Assembly: GCA_023136305.1 (NCBI GenBank)
Contig: JAGLSF010000121.1
Span: 1-6,311, forward strand
DNA length: 6,311 nucleotides
Direction: 5' to 3'
Source of the DNA: Spirochaetota bacterium
GTDB lineage: Bacteria; Spirochaetota; B62-G9; DRHN01
Shown: positions 5,375 to 6,311 of the stretch, one piece after another
Layout of the letters: each line of letters starts with the position of its first letter
Position numbering within the stretch: position 1 is the first letter of the stretch
Program-made: the position numbers and the translations under genes
The notes under the pieces: generated by a model
Seen by the model: only the letters and a program-made list of their open reading frames with translations
Told to the model about the DNA's origin: nothing
Databases searched by the model: none

Positions 5375-6311
5375 CCCACTGATTCCTGATCTCATCCCGG
5401 TTACTGTTCAGGTACTGCCAGTCCGTCTTCAGAATCTTGATGTCTGCGGGAGAGGGAATCCCTGCGGGCAGGGGCACATTCTTGTTCAGAGGAAGATATC
5501 CATGGCTCACGAGAATTTCCTGGCCCTCTTCACTGAGCACGAAATTGATGAACTCCTGCGCGAGTTCAGGGTTCTTGGTATTCGAGATGACCCCTATGGG
5601 TGTTGGAATGTAAACAGAACCCTCCGACTGATAAACATAGGCAACCGGAGAGCCCTTCTCCATCAAATCACGCGCCATGAAATCTATGGTAATCCCGATG
5701 AAATATTCTCCCGTTGCGATGTTACGCGCTACTGCACCGTTGCCTTTAACGATTTTACAGTCGTTTGCGGCCAGTTTCTTGTAGTAATCCCATCCGAAAT
5801 TCGGGTCCTTGGTGAGCGTGGTTACCTGTGTCAGGGTTGCCCCTGAGTAGAGCGCGCTTGCAGAACCGACCTTTCCCTGGTATGCAGGATCGAGGAGGTC
5901 TTTCCAGCCTCGAACAGGCTTTTTAACCTTGGTCGTGTTATAAGCGATGATCTGATAGATGAGGCGGACTTCATAGGCCATCCCATTCATGTAGATGAAC
6001 TTGTCAGGGATGTTCCTCGCCTCCGGGATGCTGGTCTTTATGAGCAATCCCTTTTTAGCGAGATCCTCAAACATGGCCATATCTGCAAACCAAATAACAT
6101 CGGCGCGGATCGAGTCTCCCTGAATCTCGGCCTGTAGCTTCGCCGTGACCTCAACAGTGCCCGACCGGTAGATATCGACCTTGGTCTTCTTGAATTTCTT
6201 CATGAAGGCATTTGCGAGATCCTGCACGTCCGTGAGGATTTCTGATGTGTACAGCGTGATGCTTCCGCTTACCTGCGCTTGTGCCTCGTTTTTACCGGCA
6301 AGGGGAATCAG
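5352..6311 (-). CDS. ABC importer periplasmic solute-binding protein, FbpA/AfuA-like (5' end outside window)
   Basis: This is the extracytoplasmic receptor that captures the substrate for the permease. The frame stays open to the window edge, giving 319 residues. The first visible residues, LIPLAGKNEAQAQVSG, look like the end of a signal peptide and the mature N-terminus, followed by SITLYTSE (17-24), the usual first strand. Further family features are RSGTVEVTAKLQAE (49-62), ADVIWFADMAMFEDL (70-84), GWKDLLDPAYQGKV (135-148), ATGEYFIGIT (199-208) and NPELAQEFINFVLSEEGQEIL (247-267). The GTG at 6227 is an internal valine, not a start. The iron-ligand positions of FbpA (a glutamate after the ADV strand and a tandem Tyr-Tyr) appear as Ala/Asp and Asp-Phe here, so iron(III) is doubtful. 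AfuA relatives bind sugar phosphates, and others bind phosphonates. Two hairpins lie at and after its stop codon. Confidence 0.93.
   Translation of the reverse strand: MIPLAGKNEAQAQVSGSITLYTSEILTDVQDLANAFMKKFKKTKVDIYRSGTVEVTAKLQAEIQGDSIRADVIWFADMAMFEDLAKKGLLIKTSIPEARNIPDKFIYMNGMAYEVRLIYQIIAYNTTKVKKPVRGWKDLLDPAYQGKVGSASALYSGATLTQVTTLTKDPNFGWDYYKKLAANDCKIVKGNGAVARNIATGEYFIGITIDFMARDLMEKGSPVAYVYQSEGSVYIPTPIGVISNTKNPELAQEFINFVLSEEGQEILVSHGYLPLNKNVPLPAGIPSPADIKILKTDWQYLNSNRDEIRNQWGTIMGVM

Noticed and set aside
5292..5846. Plus-strand 184-residue open frame
   Set aside because: It lies opposite the binding-protein gene and the hairpins; the translation looks like a shadow of that coding frame.
5352..6227. 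A shorter binding-protein frame starting at 6227
   Set aside because: The codon there is GTG inside a continuous frame. The 28 codons upstream encode a signal-peptide tail and the family's first strand (SITLYTSE), so the gene continues past the window edge.

Overview
The window looks like a stretch of ordinary bacterial chromosome: dense coding, short gaps, Shine-Dalgarno-like sites and roughly balanced base composition. A periplasmic-binding-protein ABC importer together with a ThiS/MoaD-type sulfur carrier would fit a Gram-negative, possibly anaerobic bacterium of the deltaproteobacterial kind. That placement is a guess from gene content, not something the sequence proves.

Layout from left to right. 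A small ubiquitin-like sulfur carrier ending in Gly-Gly-Gly is the only plus-strand gene (82-315). Everything else is on the minus strand. In transcription order, starting at the right edge, these are: a solute-binding protein whose N-terminus lies beyond the window (5352-6311, partial); a two-domain ABC permease (3590-5260, or to 5338 with a less likely start); its ATPase (2508-3569); an S-adenosyl-L-methionine hydrolase of the DUF62/SAM hydroxide adenosyltransferase family (1593-2438); and seryl-tRNA synthetase (328-1596).

The three ABC genes form one importer of the FbpABC/AfuABC type: a periplasmic receptor, a 12-helix permease with two EAA loops, and an ATPase with a C-terminal TOBE-like region. 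The receptor appears to lack the iron-ligand residues of classical FbpA, so the substrate should be left open. The receptor-permease gap holds two strong adjacent hairpins, one across the receptor stop codon and one just downstream. They share an 8-base element that would permit alternative pairing. This is the most distinctive non-coding structure here.

The SAM hydrolase and serS overlap by four bases (ATGA) and are probably translationally coupled. They are separated from the ABC genes by a 69-base gap with an AT-only palindrome and a poor promoter-like sequence. serS and the sulfur carrier converge, with only 12 bases between their stop codons and no visible terminator.

I found no mobile element, CRISPR array, tRNA or rRNA, and no convincing evidence of a wholly new system. 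No gene-free stretch exceeds about 100 bases.
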